DNA of 64,000 bases from Winogradskyella ursingii (GTDB taxonomy: Bacteria > Bacteroidota > Bacteroidia > Flavobacteriales > Flavobacteriaceae), in NCBI RefSeq assembly GCF_013403975.1, contig NZ_JABFDH010000003.1, forward strand, positions 248,001-312,000, given 5' to 3'. Every line of letters starts with the position of its first letter. Position 1 is the first letter of the stretch. The position numbers were made by a program, and so were the translations under genes. Below the pieces are notes generated by a model. It saw only the letters and a list, made by a program, of their open reading frames with translations. It was not told the origin of the DNA and did no database searches. Of the stretch, positions 60,811 through 64,000 are shown piece after piece.

Positions 60811-61626
60811 CTATTGATTGCCTAGAATTATTGGCATTCCAGAATCTCCAGAGCCAATAACAATGACTTTACTGTTAGATGATTGCGACAGCTTAATTGT
60901 AGCATCAATACCCTTATCCTGCAAAATCTTATCTGTTAACGATGCACTTAAAATACGGTTGGCATCTGCTTTACCTTGTGCTTCAATACGTACTTTCTCA
61001 GCTTCTTTTGATGCGGTTACCAATCTAAATTCGTACTCTAAAGATTCCTGCTCTTGCCTTAACTTACGCTCAATCGCCTCTTTTATGGTATTTGGTAAAG
61101 TAACATCTCTTACTAAAACTTCATTTAACTGAACGAATTGCTTTTCTAAAATGAGTTTTGTTTCCTCAAAAATTTCATCTTGAATAGCATCTCTTTTACT
61201 AGAATACAATTGCTCTGGCGTATAACGACCAACAACACTTCTCGCTGCAGATCTGATGGCTGGCTGGATAACTCGTTGTAAATAATTTTCTCCTAGATTT
61301 TGATGCAATTTACCTAAATCCGAATATACTGGCTCGTACCAAGCTGAAGCGTCAATTTGGATTTCGAGACCATTAGAAGAAAGCACCTTCATTTTTTCGA
61401 ATAATTCTTGTTGACGCACTTCATATATAAACACCTTATTCCAAGGTGCCACAATATGAAATCCCTCTGCCAAAGGTGGTTCGTCCACAACCACACCTTC
61501 ACCGAAGGTTTTAAACAGCACACCTGCTTCTCCTGAGTCAATTGTTACTGCAGATTTTGCAATTACGATAATTAAAATAATAATTCCGATAATAATTGGT
61601 ATGCCAATTTTTGGTAATCTTTCCAT
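60811..61626 (-). CDS. Prohibitin-like SPFH membrane protein
   Basis: A single N-terminal membrane helix (IPIIIGIIILIIVIAKSAV, about 9-28) anchors an SPFH/band-7 domain (about 30-210: TIDSGEAGVLFKTFGEGVVV, GFHIVAPWNKVFIYEVRQQEL, SARSVVGRYTPEQLYSSKRDAI). A coiled coil follows (RLVTASKEAEKVRIEAQGKADANRIL) as in prohibitins and HflK/C. Such proteins form large rings that regulate membrane proteases. It lies 10 bases after the large membrane gene, so they are cotranscribed. No protease gene is seen beside it here. Confidence 0.92.
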   Translation of the reverse strand: MERLPKIGIPIIIGIIILIIVIAKSAVTIDSGEAGVLFKTFGEGVVVDEPPLAEGFHIVAPWNKVFIYEVRQQELFEKMKVLSSNGLEIQIDASAWYEPVYSDLGKLHQNLGENYLQRVIQPAIRSAARSVVGRYTPEQLYSSKRDAIQDEIFEETKLILEKQFVQLNEVLVRDVTLPNTIKEAIERKLRQEQESLEYEFRLVTASKEAEKVRIEAQGKADANRILSASLTDKILQDKGIDATIKLSQSSNSKVIVIGSGDSGMPIILGNQ

Positions 61627-61636
61627 AGTTTAGTTT

Positions 61637-63670
61637 TTATATTAATCCGTTATATTTTCTGATGAACCACTCAGCAAAAAGACTTAATGCCATAAGGCCA
61701 AGAAGATATTTCCAGTCGATCAAAGGTACGATATTTTTGGTGCTTTTTTGAATGGTCATGTACCTTTTATCTTCGAGTAAATTATCAATAAGACGATTAC
61801 TTTGTGTAATAAAATATGCTTGTCCACCACTTTCTGCGGCTAAATATTTTAGCTTATTAATATCTGCGTTTAAAAATTGCTGTTCTACATTATATTCCAA
61901 AACCTCAAAGCTACCTGAAGCACTTACAGCTTCAGAATTGTGTTTTACCGTAAAATCGTACGCACCTGCTTCAATGCCGCTCAAATCTACTGTATAATTG
62001 GTGTTGCTTAATAATAAGGGCGTCTCCGTAATGGCTTCTGTTTTCTTGTTTTTTAAAGTTACGGTCAATGCAGCGTTAGGATCAAACTCAAAACTTTTGT
62101 TGAAGTATTGCGCTGAAATCACCACATCGTCATTTCCGTTATAAAAAGATTTGTAATCGATATTAAGTCGCTTTCGCTTTTTATTGCTGCTTAAATATTG
62201 AACTAATTTGCCCATGAAATTATCAAAATCCGTAAAACTCTCTGTGTCTAGAAAGCTTTGTGCTCGCCATCTCCAAATACCTTCACCACTTAGCAATGCA
62301 TGCTTAGTGTTGTCGCTTTCAAACGTGGATAGAAGCGGTTCATTGGTCGTTATCCCATTGACCGTTTTAAATAGAAAAGTCGAGTTGGGCACTAGAAATT
62401 CTGTTGAACCAAATTCCGATTTTAACGGTGGGTAATCATTAAAATTAATATTATCAATAATAAACGTGCTGTAATTTTTATTTATGGTCGGTTGATAATT
62501 TTCAGATTGATTTGTAATTGTTTGATAAAAATAGGATTGTGAATTGTTCAACAAATTGAAATCAGTAGTTGTACCTGTAATAGAGAACGTATTGATGTTT
62601 TGTGTTCTAATCACATCCAAAATCGACCTAAAGTTATTATTTGGTTGATACAAAATAACTAATTGAAAATCATTAATTTTTACCAAATATTCTTTTGGTT
62701 TTAAAAATGAAACACTGCGCTGTTCATTACTTTCAATTGATTTTTTGAGAGCACCTAAATCTGGATGCAATCTGTCATATATGATAGCAATATTTGTTTT
62801 TTGATCAATAACCTCTACCCCAAAATTTTTGGTGTTATTAACAGTATTTTTTTCATTCTCTAAGGGTACCAATTCCGCTCTATAAGTCTTAACGCCAACA
62901 CTACTTGCTAATAGCGTTGTTGAAATAATTTCGGAATTTTTAGTTGAATTAAATTGAATAGGCTTTCTGTAGATCACAGAATTTCCTGACCAAATTTTGA
63001 GTTCGGTATTTACTGTTTCGCTACCACTGTAATTGGCTATAATTTCAATAGGAAATCTATTCTTTAAAAATACATATCTATTAACATTCAACTGTCTTAT
63101 ACTTAAATCTGAATACAATGTAGAATCCCCAAGTATGATTGGATATATAGGTTGTTTCACCGTTTTACCCAAATAGCTATAATCTGTTCCATATGTCTGA
63201 TTTCCATCGGAAATTACTACGATTGGAGCAATCTGATTGGCATAGACCTCTCCTAATTGCTTTAGGGCATTTGAAAGATTAGACTGTCGTTCGTTAAAAT
63301 TTAAACTATCAGAATTGTTTACTGCTTTACCGAATGTATAATTTTCAATGTTGAAGCGCTCATTTAATTCTGTATTATTTAAAAATGTTTCACGTATAGC
63401 TCTCGTATTGTCATCTTGATTTAAATAAGCAATTGATTCCGAATTGTCAGCTGCGATAACTAATGTTGGTTTCTCATTAAAATAGTTGTTTGATTCAAAC
63501 TTAGGGTTAATGAGCAACAACAATAAACATAATATTGAAACTGTGCGTAATGCTGTTAGCGCATATTTTAATTTAGACTTTATTTTAGATTTATACACAT
63601 ACTGAAACAGCGCTATTGAAAGCGCTGTTATTGCTGCGACTATAATGTATACAATAGTTTCTGTTTGCAT
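61637..63670 (-). CDS. Large membrane protein with von Willebrand-like extracytoplasmic region
   Basis: N-terminal membrane helices (about 7-24 and 38-60) and one near the C-terminus (about 650-668) flank about 590 residues. A vWA-like segment is visible: TLVIAADNSESIAYLNQDDNT, NFNERQSNLSNALKQLGEVYANQIAPIVVISDGNQTYGTD, which has an S-x-S-like stretch and the I-S-D-G motif. The remainder is beta-rich. Such BatA/BatB-like or 'hypothetical' proteins of about 680 aa are common in Bacteroidota; function is unknown. It is probably in one operon with the prohibitin downstream and FabG-like gene upstream. Confidence 0.75.
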   Translation of the reverse strand: MQTETIVYIIVAAITALSIALFQYVYKSKIKSKLKYALTALRTVSILCLLLLLINPKFESNNYFNEKPTLVIAADNSESIAYLNQDDNTRAIRETFLNNTELNERFNIENYTFGKAVNNSDSLNFNERQSNLSNALKQLGEVYANQIAPIVVISDGNQTYGTDYSYLGKTVKQPIYPIILGDSTLYSDLSIRQLNVNRYVFLKNRFPIEIIANYSGSETVNTELKIWSGNSVIYRKPIQFNSTKNSEIISTTLLASSVGVKTYRAELVPLENEKNTVNNTKNFGVEVIDQKTNIAIIYDRLHPDLGALKKSIESNEQRSVSFLKPKEYLVKINDFQLVILYQPNNNFRSILDVIRTQNINTFSITGTTTDFNLLNNSQSYFYQTITNQSENYQPTINKNYSTFIIDNINFNDYPPLKSEFGSTEFLVPNSTFLFKTVNGITTNEPLLSTFESDNTKHALLSGEGIWRWRAQSFLDTESFTDFDNFMGKLVQYLSSNKKRKRLNIDYKSFYNGNDDVVISAQYFNKSFEFDPNAALTVTLKNKKTEAITETPLLLSNTNYTVDLSGIEAGAYDFTVKHNSEAVSASGSFEVLEYNVEQQFLNADINKLKYLAAESGGQAYFITQSNRLIDNLLEDKRYMTIQKSTKNIVPLIDWKYLLGLMALSLFAEWFIRKYNGLI

Positions 63671-63734
63671 TAATTGACTTTAGATTTATGAATTTAGATT
63701 TACGTGTTCGAAAATCTAAAATCTGCAATCGGAA

Positions 63735-64000
63735 TTATGTGAGCATTCCACCATCAACATTTAATGTTTGTCCTGTAACATAAGCACTTAAATCACTTGC
63801 CAAAAACACGCAAGCATTGGCAATATCTTCAGGTGTGCCACCTCTTTTTAATGGGATAGCGTTTCTCCAACCTTTTACAGTTTCTTCATCAAGCTTTTCC
63901 GTCATTTCAGTTTCGATGAAGCCTGGTGCAACAACGTTACTGCGAATATTACGCGAACCTAATTCTAATGCTACGGATTTTGAAAACCCTATGATTCCAG
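63735..64000 (-). CDS. fabG: 3-oxoacyl-ACP reductase / short-chain dehydrogenase, C-terminal part
   Basis: The gene runs off the right edge; only the last 88 residues or so are here. They read GIIGFSKSVALELGSRNIRSNVVAPGFIETEM, then DIANACVFLASDLSAYVTGQTLNVDGGML. This is the standard FabG C-terminus, with the N-V-V-A-P-G-F-I-x-T-x-M substrate loop and the final D-G-G-M. The catalytic Ser-Tyr-Lys part lies outside the window. It is followed by the large membrane gene after 64 bases on the same strand. Confidence 0.93.
   Translation of the reverse strand, partial: GIIGFSKSVALELGSRNIRSNVVAPGFIETEMTEKLDEETVKGWRNAIPLKRGGTPEDIANACVFLASDLSAYVTGQTLNVDGGMLT

Noticed and set aside
1..64000. tRNA, rRNA, tmRNA genes or CRISPR arrays
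   Set aside because: None was recognised by eye on either strand; no regularly spaced repeats occur. A covariance search would be needed to exclude small RNAs.

Overview
The window looks like chromosomal DNA from a marine-type member of the Flavobacteriaceae (Bacteroidota). It is AT-rich. It has Bacteroidota-style promoters (TTG, about 19 bases, TAnnTTTG) and few Shine-Dalgarno sites. Its families are typical of the group: DUF6090, DUF5694, an ABC permease fused to an M1 peptidase, a DUF5117-type metalloprotease, a SusC-like TonB receptor and LytTR systems. I cannot name the genus. No rRNA, tRNA or CRISPR array was found. One gene is cut by each edge: an acyl-CoA dehydrogenase on the left and a FabG-like reductase on the right.

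Layout. 1-8.4 kb: acyl-CoA dehydrogenase end, an RsbQ-like hydrolase next to a PAS histidine kinase, DUF421 protein, sorbosone-dehydrogenase-like lipoprotein, TonB receptor and a double-DUF302 lipoprotein. 8.5-9.2 kb: a decayed NmrA/QorB-type oxidoreductase. 9.6-17 kb: a stress and nitrogen block with Hsp20, an NtrB/NtrC-like pair, a sigma-54-type promoter, then a small ORF, glutamate dehydrogenase, a Rnk/GreA-like protein, two paralogous small proteins and a universal stress protein. 17.1-23 kb: a LytS/LytR-like pair divergent from an ABC ATPase and an ABC-permease/M1-peptidase fusion, with a LytTR-type repeat pair between them.

23-29.6 kb is the accessory island and the most interesting part. 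A lipoprotein gene and a two-gene operon (an amino-DNA methyltransferase overlapping by one base a GHKL ATPase that carries a PD-(D/E)xK-like nuclease motif) sit between two gene-free spacers. The spacers share a degraded long direct repeat and related fold-back elements. I read this as a restriction-modification-like defence module carried in a cassette or recombination hot spot. The family reading rests on motifs; the system-level reading is inference.

29.6-53 kb is mostly housekeeping and envelope genes: OsmC, an old-yellow-enzyme reductase, an SF2 helicase, a PepSY-like lipoprotein, an M23/LysM peptidase, topoisomerase III, a fasciclin protein, a cold-shock protein, a large zinc metalloprotease, two MscS channels, a hotdog thioesterase, a Gre-like factor, Dps and TruA. 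Two short genes (a 56-aa acidic lipoprotein and a 52-aa DUF1328-like membrane protein) lie at 47.2-47.6 kb. 53.0-60.7 kb holds a complete histidine operon, hisGDCBHAF-IE, on the minus strand. It is preceded by a 17-residue leader peptide with four His codons in five and by an attenuator-type terminator. The right end holds a prohibitin-like protein, a large membrane protein and the FabG fragment.
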